Positions 19,534 to 30,598 of a stretch of 64,000 nucleotides of DNA are shown here, piece by piece. Under the pieces are notes generated by a model, which saw nothing but the letters and a program-made list of their open reading frames with translations, ran no database searches and was not told the origin of the DNA. The stretch covers positions 1-64,000 of the forward strand of contig JBHYGK010000059.1 in the NCBI GenBank assembly GCA_051859045.1, read 5' to 3'. Source of the DNA: JBHYGK01 sp051859045. Its GTDB lineage: Bacteria > Pseudomonadota > Gammaproteobacteria > Xanthomonadales > Xanthomonadaceae. Numbering within the stretch: position 1 is the first letter of the stretch; each line of letters starts with the position of its first letter. Made by a program: the position numbers and the translations under genes.

Positions 19534-20685
19534 ATGCGCCAGCCGCCCCCTCGCCCGTCCCGCCTCGCCCGCTCGCTCGCGCTGCTGCCCCTGCTCGGGC
19601 TCGCGGCCGGCGCGGCCGCCCAGGAGGCCGAACGCGCCGCCCCGGCGACGCCCGCCGCCTGCGCCGGCATCGCCTCCGACGCCGCCCGGCTGGCCTGCTA
19701 CGACGCCGCCGTCGGGCGCGACCTGCCCGCCGTGACGCCAACCGCGCCCGCGCGCGCGCCGGCAAGCGCCGACGCCAGCCCGCCCGAGCAGCTCGAGGCG
19801 CGGCTCACCCGGCGCGGGCTGCGCAACCAGGCCGAGGAGCGCGTCGAGGCCGCGGAGCGCCCCGCCCAGGCGCTGAGCCCGCTGGATCGCCGCTGGGAGC
19901 TCAGCGACGACGCCAAGCTCGGCACCTTCAACCTGCGCGCGCACCGGCCGGTCTACCTGCTGCCCGGCTTCTGGTCGAGCCGGCCGAACCAGCAGCCCAC
20001 CAGCCCCAACCCCGACAACCAGGTGGCGGCACCGCTCGACCTGCAGCCGATCGAGGCCAAGTTCCAGCTCAGCCTGAAGACCAAGGTCGCCCAGGGCGTG
20101 CTGTTCGGCGAGGGCGACCTGTGGTTCGGCTACACCCAGAGCTCGCACTGGCAGGTCTACAACGGCGAACTCTCGCGTCCCTTCCGCGAGACCGTCTACG
20201 AGCCCGAGGCGATGCTGGTGTTCGGCACCGACACCCGGGTGCTCGGCTGGGACATGCGCCTGCTGGGGATCGGCGTGAACCACCAGTCCAACGGCCGCTC
20301 GCTGCCGCTCTCGCGCAGCTGGAACCGGGTGATGGCGCAGGCCGCGTTCGAGCGCGAGGGCTGGATGCTGGTGGTGCGGCCGTGGTGGCGCATCAGCGAG
20401 GACGCCGCCGACGACGACAACGCCGACATCAGCGACTACATGGGGCGCGGCGACCTGCAGCTGGTGCACCGCCGCGGCGAGCAGGAGTTCGCGCTGATGC
20501 TGCGCCACTCGCTGCGCGGCGGCGAGGCCTCGCGCGGCGCGGTGCAGCTCGACTGGAGCTTCCCGATCTCGCGCGCCCTGCGCGGCCACGTGCAGCTGTT
20601 CGACGGCTACGGCGAGAGCATGATCGACTACAACCACCGCGCCACCTACGTGGGCATCGGCGTGTCGCTGTTCGAGTGGCAGTGA
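19534..20685 (+). CDS. pldA: Outer-membrane phospholipase A
   Basis: 383-aa barrel enzyme that hydrolyses outer-membrane phospholipids after calcium-dependent dimerisation. After a signal peptide (LALLPLLGLAAGAAAQ), residues 40-60 hold a Cys pair motif, CAGIASDAARLACYD (Cys43, Cys55), seen at the N-terminus of other xanthomonad exported proteins. The barrel begins near residue 175. The active site is NHQSNG with His250 and Ser252 and the adjacent Asn. It ends in LFEWQ. The ATG at 19534 gives a proper signal sequence; the one at 19501 does not. Confidence 0.92.
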   Translation: MRQPPPRPSRLARSLALLPLLGLAAGAAAQEAERAAPATPAACAGIASDAARLACYDAAVGRDLPAVTPTAPARAPASADASPPEQLEARLTRRGLRNQAEERVEAAERPAQALSPLDRRWELSDDAKLGTFNLRAHRPVYLLPGFWSSRPNQQPTSPNPDNQVAAPLDLQPIEAKFQLSLKTKVAQGVLFGEGDLWFGYTQSSHWQVYNGELSRPFRETVYEPEAMLVFGTDTRVLGWDMRLLGIGVNHQSNGRSLPLSRSWNRVMAQAAFEREGWMLVVRPWWRISEDAADDDNADISDYMGRGDLQLVHRRGEQEFALMLRHSLRGGEASRGAVQLDWSFPISRALRGHVQLFDGYGESMIDYNHRATYVGIGVSLFEWQ

Positions 20686-20698
20686 GCGCGCGGCGCGC

Positions 20699-21112
20699 TC
20701 AGCGGGCGCCGTAGCGCAGCCAGGTCTCGGCGGCGTCGGCGTCGATGAAGACCCGGCCCTCGAAGCCGTGCTCGCGGGCGAGGATCTCGGAGAGCTCGAG
20801 CCGGCCCAGCAGGTGGTCGCCGCGGATGACGAAGGCGATGCGCAGGGCCTGCACGCCGAGCGAGGCGATGAAGGGCAGCAGCTCGAGCAGCTCGCCCTCG
20901 TCGGCGGGCTCGCCGTCGAGCGCCTCGACGACCATCAGGCGCGTCGCGCCCTGGCGCAGGGCGCGGGCGGCGATCGCGGTCCAGAACCCGCGGCGCGTCG
21001 CCGGGGACCGCACGCCCTCGGACACCCGTGCGTGCAGGTAGCCGGGGCGCGGCTCGAAGCGGACGGTGAAACCGTCGCCGTACTCGACGTCAGGGGCGGT
21101 ATCGCGCGGCAT
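20699..21112 (-). CDS. SpoIIAA-like (STAS-fold) hypothetical protein, paralogue A
   Basis: 137-aa protein with alternating strands and helices and a closing RVFIDADAAETWLRYG, the end signature of SpoIIAA-like domains (PF11964-type). It shares this fold and the WLRYG ending with the protein at 22856-23257, so the two are paralogues about 2 kb apart on the same strand. No phosphorylatable Ser in the classical anti-anti-sigma position can be assigned. The 3' end lies 13 bp from the convergent pldA stop. Function unknown. Confidence 0.65.
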   Translation of the reverse strand: MPRDTAPDVEYGDGFTVRFEPRPGYLHARVSEGVRSPATRRGFWTAIAARALRQGATRLMVVEALDGEPADEGELLELLPFIASLGVQALRIAFVIRGDHLLGRLELSEILAREHGFEGRVFIDADAAETWLRYGAR

Positions 21113-21192
21113 GGCGCGAGACTAGCGGCTCGCGCGCGCCGGCGGAAGCGGGGCCCGGCGGCCGGTCGGCCGGCGGGCCCGCGGGGCGCGAC

Positions 21193-21675
21193 TCAGTGGT
21201 CGTGGCCGCCCGGGCCGTGCGCGTGGCCGTGGGCCAGCTCGTCGGCGGTGGCTTCGCGGACCTCGGTGATCTCGACGTCGAAGTGCAGGTCCTGGCCAGC
21301 CAGCGGGTGGTTGCCGTCGACGGTGACCTCGTCGCCCTCGATCGCGGTGATCACGACCGACATCACGCCGCCCGGGCCGCGGGCCTGGAACTGCATGCCG
21401 ACCTCGAGCGACTCGACGCCCTGGAAGGCCTGCTTCGGCACGACCTGGGTCAGGCCGTCGTGGCGCTCGCCGTAGCCCTCGGCGGCCGGCACGTCCACGC
21501 GGAAGGCGTCGCCGACCGAGCGGCCCGCGAGCGCGTTCTCGAGGCCCGGGACGATGTGGCCGAGGCCGTGGAGGTAGCTCAGCGGCTCGCGGCCGGCGGA
21601 GGAGTCGACCACCTCGCCCGCATCGTTGGTGAGGGTGTAGTGGAAGGAGACGACGCAGTTGTCGGCGATCTGCAT
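21193..21675 (-). CDS. slyD: FKBP-type peptidyl-prolyl isomerase SlyD
   Basis: 160-aa cytoplasmic prolyl isomerase and metallochaperone. It has the canonical MQIADNCVVSFHYTL start, FKBP strands interrupted by an insert-in-flap domain (HDGLTQVVPKQAF), and a short His-rich metal-binding tail, HGHAHGPGGHDH. ATG 21675 is chosen because it matches SlyD starts and has AGGA upstream; the in-frame ATG at 21696 has no ribosome site. The His tail is shorter than that of E. coli SlyD but would still bind nickel. Confidence 0.93.
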   Translation of the reverse strand: MQIADNCVVSFHYTLTNDAGEVVDSSAGREPLSYLHGLGHIVPGLENALAGRSVGDAFRVDVPAAEGYGERHDGLTQVVPKQAFQGVESLEVGMQFQARGPGGVMSVVITAIEGDEVTVDGNHPLAGQDLHFDVEITEVREATADELAHGHAHGPGGHDH

Positions 21676-21798
21676 GGCGGAGGTCCTGGTGGGCATCTTG
21701 GTGGGGAGCGTGGTGCGAATCGGGGCGGGCCGGCGATGGCACGGCGCGCGGGTGGAGCGGGTGGAACCGGGCGGCGCGCGGCGCCGGGCCCTCGAAGC

Positions 21799-21831
21799 AA
21801 AAACGCCGGGCGGACCTTCGTCCGCCCGGCG
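21799..21831 (-). terminator. Intrinsic terminator of the second csp gene
   Basis: 12-bp perfect stem (21804-21815 and 21820-21831), 4-nt loop, followed on the minus strand by five T (21803-21799). It lies 31 bp after the csp stop. Confidence 0.88.
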
Positions 21832-21862
21832 CTTCGTGGTGCGATCTCCGCGGAGGCGGGGA

Positions 21863-22072
21863 TCAGACCGGGGTCACTTCCTCGGCCTGCAGGCCCTTCT
21901 GGCCCTGCACGACCTTGAAGGAGACCTTCTGGCCTTCCTGCAGCGACTTGAAGCCGGTGCCCTGGATGGCGCGGAAGTGCACGAACACATCCTCGCCGTT
22001 GTCGCGCGAGATGAAGCCGAAGCCCTTCGCATCATTGAACCACTTGACGGTGCCGATCTGCCGATCCGACAT
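21863..22072 (-). CDS. CspA-family cold-shock protein (copy 2)
   Basis: 69-aa cold-shock protein, almost identical to the copy at 12876-13085. It has GTVKWFNDAKG, KGFGFISRDNG and DVFVHF and ends in TPV. GGAG precedes the ATG by 8-9 bases. Its own intrinsic terminator makes it monocistronic. The leader (22073 onwards) contains an AT-rich segment near 22080-22100 and does not resemble the leader of copy 1, so the two copies may respond to different signals. Confidence 0.95.
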   Translation of the reverse strand: MSDRQIGTVKWFNDAKGFGFISRDNGEDVFVHFRAIQGTGFKSLQEGQKVSFKVVQGQKGLQAEEVTPV

Positions 22073-22317
22073 GGTGTATCTCCAGAAAATGTAAGTGTTG
22101 CTTTGAGTGGCTCCCGGCCGCGGTCCATGCGGAACGTCGGAGTGGGGAGCCGGTGTCGCGGTGCGGGAAACGAAACCAGAAACGATGGAGCGGCAGATCA
22201 GATGACTCACCGCGGCATCGAGTCACGAAAAGCGTGACCGTGCACAGCGCCCAGCACCGTACAGGAGTCCGGACAGGAAAGCTACCGCCAGTCGGCGGAC
22301 GGTTTCCCCCGGCCCCC

Positions 22318-22803
<486 letters not shown>

Positions 22804-22855
22804 CGCGGGGCTCCAAGGGTCCGGTCGGGGCCCGCAGCCTAGCGCAGCGTGGCGC

Positions 22856-23257
22856 TCAGTGCCCGCCGTAGCGCAGCCAGATCTCGGCCTCGCGCTCGTG
22901 CAGGAAGATCCGCACGTCGAAGCCGGCCTCGCGGGCCAGGATGATGGCGTGCTCCATCCGCGCCAGCTCGGCGTCGTCGGTCTCGACCATCGCGACGCGC
23001 AGGCCCGCGTGCAGCAGCCCCTCGAGCGTCTCGATGACGCGCGCGAGGTCGTCCGGCGGCAGGGTCCGGCCGCGGGTGTGGTCGTGGATCATCAGCAGGC
23101 GCGGCTGGCGCGCCTGGATGATGGCCGCGGTGCGCTGCCAGAGGTCGAGGGTGTTCTCGAGGTGGCCTTTGACGCCATCGACCCGGATGTAGAGGTAGCC
23201 GGGGCGGTCGTGGCAGGTCAGCGTGGCGCTGGGCGGTGAAGGGGCGCCGGAAGTCAT
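22856..23257 (-). CDS. SpoIIAA-like (STAS-fold) hypothetical protein, paralogue B
   Basis: 133-aa protein with the alternating pattern and closing VRIFLHEREAEIWLRYGGH shared with the protein at 20699-21112. The centre (RLLMIHDHTRGRTLPPDDLA) matches the position of the functional loop in STAS-like folds. It lies 52 bp upstream of the gpx start on the same strand, so it may be first in an operon with glutathione peroxidase. Function unknown. Confidence 0.65.
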   Translation of the reverse strand: MTSGAPSPPSATLTCHDRPGYLYIRVDGVKGHLENTLDLWQRTAAIIQARQPRLLMIHDHTRGRTLPPDDLARVIETLEGLLHAGLRVAMVETDDAELARMEHAIILAREAGFDVRIFLHEREAEIWLRYGGH

Positions 23258-23337
23258 GCGCGCATTCTAGCCGCCCCCCTCCGGCGCGGCATCCGGGACG
23301 CATGGCACATGCGGCCGCGACGCGGTCGCCCGGACGC

Positions 23338-23398
23338 GACGCGGCCCCGCCCGGGGACCGGAGCGGGGCCGCGTCCGGCGGGCCCGCGCGGGCCCGCC
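23338..23398 (-). terminator. Paired hairpins downstream of katG
   Basis: Two consecutive GC hairpins. Arms 23338-23349 and 23364-23375 are 12 bp each; arms 23377-23387 and 23388-23398 form a 22-bp perfect palindrome with no loop. They begin about 20 bp after the katG stop. No T-tract; a transcription barrier is the likeliest role. Confidence 0.5.
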
Positions 23399-23417
23399 GT
23401 GGTGCGCCAGCGGTGGC

Positions 23418-25616
<2,199 letters not shown>

Positions 25617-25686
25617 GGGTCTCTCCTGGGGAGTGGGCCTGGGGATCTGCGCCGCCGACTGTGGCGCACCCGTCGACATTGATGAA

Positions 25687-25723
25687 GTTGTTTTTGCCGA
25701 TTCCTTCAATAGCCAGCGACTAT
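25687..25723 (-). promoter_or_regulatory. Putative OxyR-binding site of katG
   Basis: ATAG-N7-CTAT (25709-25723) exactly matches one half of the OxyR consensus, and a degenerate second half (GTTG-N7-CGAT, 25687-25701) is spaced 7 bp away as required. TTGAAG next to it on the minus strand could be the -35 of katG. The site lies 71-107 bp upstream of the katG start, in an AT-rich island. OxyR binding is inferred. Confidence 0.65.
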
Positions 25724-25889
25724 CACGAGGGCGCGCCGCCGGACACGGCGAGCGTACGCCGGGCGGCGTGACAACCGGCCGACACCCGGGGCGCGCGCGG
25801 CGCGGCTTGCGCGCGGTCAAGTCGCGCCGGGCGAAAGTCTTACAATGGCGCGATCGCCGCCGACCCCGGCGCGCCACCCCACGAGTCCC

Positions 25890-26678
25890 ATGGCCCAGTA
25901 CCTCACCGAGCGCGTGCTCAGCGTCCACCACTGGACCGACGCCTATTTCAGCTTCACCACCACCCGCGACCCCGGCCTGCGCTTCGACAACGGCCAGTTC
26001 GTGATGATCGGCCTGATGGTCGACGGCCGCCCGCTGGTGCGCGCCTACTCCATCGCCAGCGCGAACTGGGAGGAGCAGCTGGCCTTCTTCAGCATCAAGG
26101 TGCCCGACGGCCCGCTGACCTCGCGCCTGCAGCACCTGAAGGTCGGCGACGAGCTGCTGGTGTCGGCCAAGCCCACCGGCACCCTGCTGATCTCCGACCT
26201 GCATCCCGGCGGCACGCTGTACCTCGTCGGCACCGGCACCGGGCTGGCGCCGTGGCTGTCGATCGTCCAGGACCCCGAGACCTGGGAGCGCTTCGAGCAC
26301 GTGGTGGTGGTGCACGGCGTGCGCCATGCCGCCGACCTCGCCTACCGCGACTGGCTCTCGCACGGCCTGCGCGAGCACGAGCTCCTCGGCGAGCTGGTCG
26401 GCGCGAAGCTGCGCTACGTGCCGGTGGTCAGCCGCGAGGACCTCTCGGCCGAGGGCCTCCTGCACGGGCGCGTGACCACGGCCCTCGAGGACGGCCGGGT
26501 CTCCGCCGCCGCGGGCCTGCCGCCGCTGTCGCCCGAGCACGACCGGGTGATGATCTGCGGCAGCCCGCAGATGCTCGCCGACACGCGCGCGCTGCTCGAT
26601 CGCCGCGGCTTCGAGGTCTCGATGCGCATCGGCCAGCCCGGCCACTACGTCTTCGAGCGCGCCTTCGTCGAGAAGTGA
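25890..26678 (+). CDS. fpr: Ferredoxin/flavodoxin-NADP+ reductase
   Basis: 262-aa FAD enzyme moving electrons between NADPH and ferredoxin or flavodoxin. FAD-binding RAYSIASA lies near residue 50, the NADP domain has LVGTGTGLAPWLSIVQDP and the nucleotide-binding MICGSPQML, and the C-terminus VFERAFVEK is typical of the bacterial class. ATG 25890 (MAQYLTERV) fits family starts better than the in-frame ATG at 25845. Divergent from katG, so the OxyR site could also influence this gene; Fpr is a frequent oxidative-stress gene. Confidence 0.94.
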   Translation: MAQYLTERVLSVHHWTDAYFSFTTTRDPGLRFDNGQFVMIGLMVDGRPLVRAYSIASANWEEQLAFFSIKVPDGPLTSRLQHLKVGDELLVSAKPTGTLLISDLHPGGTLYLVGTGTGLAPWLSIVQDPETWERFEHVVVVHGVRHAADLAYRDWLSHGLREHELLGELVGAKLRYVPVVSREDLSAEGLLHGRVTTALEDGRVSAAAGLPPLSPEHDRVMICGSPQMLADTRALLDRRGFEVSMRIGQPGHYVFERAFVEK

Positions 26679-26691
26679 CGCACGCGCCGGC

Positions 26692-27114
26692 TCAGCCCGG
26701 CGCCACGCCCTCCGGGGCGGCCTCGACGCGATGCCCGGCCAGCCGGAGCTGGTGCTCCAGCGCGGTGGCGAACGCGTCCGCGCCTGGCCAGCTGGTGATC
26801 CGCCCGCAGCGCCGGCCGCGGTGGAAGACGTACCAGGTCGGCACGCCGTGCAGCGCGAAGCGCGTGGCCAGCGCGCGGTCGTCGTAGACGTTGCCGTGCA
26901 GCCAGCGCAGCCCGGGATGCTGGAGCCGCGCCGGGGCGGCGAGCAGCGCGCGCTTGGCGATCTCGCAGCTCGGGCAGTCGCGCCCCCACAGGAACAGCAC
27001 GGCGACGCGGTCGTCGTCCTCGGCGAGCACGCCGTCGAGCCAGGGCGACGCGATGCGCTGCATCGCGAAGCGCTGGAAGAAGCCGGGCACCGGGGACGCA
27101 TCGGGCGGGGTCAT
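26692..27114 (-). CDS. Thioredoxin-fold protein with CPSC motif
   Basis: 140-aa soluble thioredoxin-like protein. The active site is GRDCPSC (Cys47, Cys50), and the cis-Pro lies in HGVPTWYVFHRGRR. CPSC differs from the WCGPC of housekeeping thioredoxins, suggesting a specialised reductant or a distant family member. There is no signal peptide. The 3' end is 13 bp from the convergent fpr stop. Confidence 0.82.
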   Translation of the reverse strand: MTPPDASPVPGFFQRFAMQRIASPWLDGVLAEDDDRVAVLFLWGRDCPSCEIAKRALLAAPARLQHPGLRWLHGNVYDDRALATRFALHGVPTWYVFHRGRRCGRITSWPGADAFATALEHQLRLAGHRVEAAPEGVAPG

Positions 27115-27292
27115 GGCGCGACCCTGCGCCGATTGGAGCAAAAGCTCAAGCCGGGCATTCCGATAGCCAAGGCCGATCGCAGGGATTGGAAACGCGTACT
27201 TCCGGTCCCCCGCCCGCCCGGGTAGCGTCCGTCGGTCCCCGCCGCCGCGGGCGCTCGATGGATTGCACCCCGGTACGCTCCCCGGGGCCTTG

Positions 27293-27320
27293 CCCCCGCC
27301 CCGCGCGGGGGGTCTTTTTT
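27293..27320 (+). terminator. Orphan intrinsic terminator upstream of the GGDEF gene
   Basis: Short GC stem (27299-27302 with 27307-27310, loop GCGC), extended past a one-base bulge by C-G pairs and followed by TC and six T (27315-27320). No rightward gene lies within 600 bp upstream: the gene on the left reads leftward from 27114. It therefore ends either a small RNA or an attenuated leader of the downstream cyclase gene. Confidence 0.65.
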
Positions 27321-27405
27321 GGGTCCGCCGCGGGCGACCGCGGTTCGTCCCGACGGTCCAGGCGGCCGATGCTTGGTGCATGATGCGTTGCAATGCCTCC
27401 GGGCC

Positions 27406-30400
27406 ATGCGACGGACACCGCGCTTGAGCGAGAGAGCACCATCCGCCCGCGGAGATCGGGCCAGCACCCCACCGGCCGCCGCCCTCCCGCGGCGCTGGCG
27501 GCCACGCGCGGGCGCCTGCGGCCTGGCCCTGGGCATGGCGCTCGCGGCGCTGCTCGCCGCCCTGCCCGCCGCCGCGCTCGAGCCCGGCAAGCGGCCCAGC
27601 CAGTACATCTTCGAGCGCTGGGGCGCGGACGAGGGCCTGCCCCAGAACTCGGTCAACGCCATCGCCGAGAGCCCGGACGGCTTCCTGTGGCTGGCGACCT
27701 TCGAGGGCCTGGCGCGCTTCGACGGCCAGCGGATCGTCCCCGCGGACCCCGGCATCACGCTGCGCACCGGCAGCGCGATCGTGCGGATGTGGCAGGACGA
27801 GCACGAGGCCCTGTGGACGGCCAGCCTCGATCGCGGCGTGGCGCGGCTGCACGGCGAGGAGGTCTCCCGCTGGGGCCGCGACCAGGGCCTGCCCAGCGAC
27901 ACCGTCACCACCGTCGCCGGCAAGGTCGGCGAGGTGTGGGTCGGCACCGCGAACGGCGCGGCGCGGCTCGTCGGCGAGCGCTTCGAGCCGATCGCGGGCA
28001 TCCCGCCGCTGGCGATCCGCGACATCGCCTTCGACGCCGCCGGCCGCGCCTGGGTGCTGACCCGGAGCGCGGGGCTGTTCCGGGTCGATCCCGAGGGCGT
28101 GGTGCCGGTCGCGCTGCCCGACGAGCCGAGCCCGGTGGGCGCGAGCCTGGCGCCCACCGAGGACGGCGGCCTGTGGGTGGCCACCAGCGGCGGCCTGCAC
28201 CGGCTCGACGTCGAGGGTCGCCCCGTCGCGCGCCTGACCCGCGCCGACGGGCTCGCCAGCGACTTCATCAACAAGCTCATGCTCGCCCGCGACGGCACCC
28301 TGTGGATCGGCTTCGAGGGCTCGGGCCTGCAGCGCCTGGGCGCCGACGGCGGGCTGGAGCGCTTCGACGTCGACGACGGCCTGCCGAACGCCTTCGTCGC
28401 GACGCTCTACGAAGACCGCTTCGGCAGCCTGTGGATCGGCACCAACCTCGGCCTCGGGCGACTCCGCGACGGCCCCTTCCTCAACCTCGGCCTGCGCGAG
28501 GGCCTGCCCTCGGACTTCGCCCGGGTCATCGCCCAGGACGTCGACGGCGCGATCTGGGTCGGCGTCGACGATGGCGGCCTGGCCAGGATCGTCGAGGACG
28601 CGGTCGTCGCCACGCTCGGGCCCGCCGAGGGCCTCGCCAGCCCGACCGTGCGGGCGCTGGCGGTCGACCCGGCGCGCGGCGCGCTGTGGGTCGCCGCCTA
28701 TGCCGGCGGCCTCCACCGCGTCGAGGGCGGCCGGATCGCCGCCACCTGGCGCCTCGCCGACGGCCTGCCGAGCGCGCTGATCCGCAGCCTCGCGGTCGGG
28801 CCGGACGGCACGCTGTGGATCGGCACCGAGGACCAGGGGCTGCTGCGCCTGCGCGAGGGCCGCATCGAACGCGTGGAGGGCGTCGGCTTCCGCCTGCAGG
28901 ACGTGCGCGCGCTGGCGTTCGACCGCGCCGGCACGCTCTGGGTGGGCAGCTATGCGCACGGCCTGGGGCGCCTCGCGGCCGGCGAGGCGGTGGTCCGGGC
29001 CGCGCCGGTGGTGCTGCCCTCCCAGCGGATCATGAGCCTGTTCGAGGACCGCGACGGCCGGCTCTGGGTCGGCGGCCAGACCGGCCTGACCGCGCTGCGT
29101 CCCGGCGGCGGCGAGCTCGACCTGGGGCCGCTGGGCGTGCCCTTCCAGCGCGCGGTGTTCTTCATCACCCAGGACGCCGACGGCGACCTGTGGTTCACCG
29201 GCAACGTCGGACTCACCCGGCTGCCGCTCGCGAGCCTCGAGGCCCTCGAGGCCGGCCTGCCCGGCCCGCATCCGGTGCAGCGCTACGACCGCCTCGACGG
29301 CCTGCGCAGCACCCAGCTCAACGGAACCAGCCAGCCCGCGGGCCTGCTCGATGCGCGCGGCCGCCTGTGGCTCCCGGGGCCGCTCGGCGTGGCGATGCTC
29401 GACCCGCGGCGCATGACCCGGGTCGAGCACCAGCCGAGCGTCCGCCTGGACGACGTCCTGGTGGACGGCGCCGAGGTGGCGCTCGAGGACGGGCAGGTGC
29501 TGGCGCTGCCGCCCGGCGCGCGGATCCAGCTGCGCTATGCGGGCGTGAACGCGCTGCTGCCGCGCGCGCCGCTGTTCCAGGTGCGGCTCGACGGCCTCGA
29601 CGCGGACTGGGGGCCGGCCGAGGAGCGCGACGCCACGACGTACGCGGCGCTGCCGGCGGGCGAGTACCGCTTCCGCGTCCGCGCGGTGTCGCCGCGCGGC
29701 ACGCTCGGCACCCGCGAGGCCAGCGTGGCGTTCCGCGTGGCGCCGCGCCTGCTGGAGCGCACCGAGGTCCGGGTCGGCGGCGTCGTGCTGGGCCTGGTGG
29801 CGCTGTGGGCCCTGGTGGCGCTGCGCGAGCTGCGCCTGCGCCGCACCACCCGCCTGCTCGAGCTGCAGGTCACCCGGCGCACCCGCGAGCTGCAGGAGAA
29901 GAACGCCGCGCTCGAGTCCGCGATGGGCGAGCTGCAGCGGCTCAGCCGCACCGACGCCCTCACCGGGCTCGGCAACCGGCGCTCGCTCGAGGGCGAGATC
30001 GACAGCGAGCTGGCGCTGACCCGGCGCCGGCAGCGCGAGCAGGCCGCCCTGCCCCACGCCGAACGCGAAGCCACCGTGGTGCTGGTGATCGACCTCGACC
30101 ACTTCAAGCGCGTCAACGACCAGCACGGCCACGCGGTCGGCGACCTGGTGCTGCGCGAGGTGGCCCGCGAGCTCAAGCGCCAGGTGCGCGGGTCGGACCT
30201 GCTGGTGCGCTGGGGCGGCGAGGAGTTCCTCGCGCTGCTGCGGCTCACCCGCCAGCGCGACGCGCAGGGCCAGGCGCTGCGCCTGCTGCAGGCGCTGCGG
30301 GCGCTGCGGATCCGGCTCGAGGACGGCAGCGCGATCGGGATCACCGCCTCGATCGGCATCGCGGCCTGGCCGTTCCTGCCCGACGCCCCCGAGGCCACGT

Positions 30401-30591
30401 CGTGGGCGCAGGTGGTGGAGCTGGCCGACAGCGCGCTCTACCTCGCGAAGGAGCGCGGCCGCGACCGCGCCTACACCCTGCTGCCGGGCCCGGCGCTGAA
30501 GGACGCGCCCGGCGTGGCCGACGCGCTGCGCGACGTCGCCGCGGCGCTGGCCGACGGGCGCCTGCGGGCCGAGGCGCCGGGCAGCGGCTGA
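27406..30591 (+). CDS. Beta-propeller sensor diguanylate cyclase (GGDEF)
   Basis: About 1061-aa membrane sensor making cyclic di-GMP. The signal or anchor segment is ALGMALAALLAALPAAALEP. A periplasmic two-component-type propeller follows with many repeats of the form GLPSDxVxxL...DGxLWIGT, then a Y_Y_Y domain (YRFRVRAVSPRGTLG). A transmembrane helix lies near residue 789 (VVLGLVALWALVAL), then a coiled coil and a GGDEF domain. The active site GGEEF (937-941) is intact, and RGSD (928-931) five residues upstream is a complete inhibitory I-site. The ATG at 27406 is one of several possible starts. Confidence 0.92.
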   Translation: MRRTPRLSERAPSARGDRASTPPAAALPRRWRPRAGACGLALGMALAALLAALPAAALEPGKRPSQYIFERWGADEGLPQNSVNAIAESPDGFLWLATFEGLARFDGQRIVPADPGITLRTGSAIVRMWQDEHEALWTASLDRGVARLHGEEVSRWGRDQGLPSDTVTTVAGKVGEVWVGTANGAARLVGERFEPIAGIPPLAIRDIAFDAAGRAWVLTRSAGLFRVDPEGVVPVALPDEPSPVGASLAPTEDGGLWVATSGGLHRLDVEGRPVARLTRADGLASDFINKLMLARDGTLWIGFEGSGLQRLGADGGLERFDVDDGLPNAFVATLYEDRFGSLWIGTNLGLGRLRDGPFLNLGLREGLPSDFARVIAQDVDGAIWVGVDDGGLARIVEDAVVATLGPAEGLASPTVRALAVDPARGALWVAAYAGGLHRVEGGRIAATWRLADGLPSALIRSLAVGPDGTLWIGTEDQGLLRLREGRIERVEGVGFRLQDVRALAFDRAGTLWVGSYAHGLGRLAAGEAVVRAAPVVLPSQRIMSLFEDRDGRLWVGGQTGLTALRPGGGELDLGPLGVPFQRAVFFITQDADGDLWFTGNVGLTRLPLASLEALEAGLPGPHPVQRYDRLDGLRSTQLNGTSQPAGLLDARGRLWLPGPLGVAMLDPRRMTRVEHQPSVRLDDVLVDGAEVALEDGQVLALPPGARIQLRYAGVNALLPRAPLFQVRLDGLDADWGPAEERDATTYAALPAGEYRFRVRAVSPRGTLGTREASVAFRVAPRLLERTEVRVGGVVLGLVALWALVALRELRLRRTTRLLELQVTRRTRELQEKNAALESAMGELQRLSRTDALTGLGNRRSLEGEIDSELALTRRRQREQAALPHAEREATVVLVIDLDHFKRVNDQHGHAVGDLVLREVARELKRQVRGSDLLVRWGGEEFLALLRLTRQRDAQGQALRLLQALRALRIRLEDGSAIGITASIGIAAWPFLPDAPEATSWAQVVELADSALYLAKERGRDRAYTLLPGPALKDAPGVADALRDVAAALADGRLRAEAPGSG

Positions 30592-30598
30592 CCCCGCC

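Noticed and set aside
23377..23398. 22-bp perfect palindrome as a recombination or dif-type site
   Set aside because: Pure GC with no dif-like arms and placed right after katG beside another hairpin; a transcription barrier is simpler.
27136..27147. GAGC-AAAA-GCTC as a regulator site
   Set aside because: Arms are only 4 bp and no flanking symmetry was seen.
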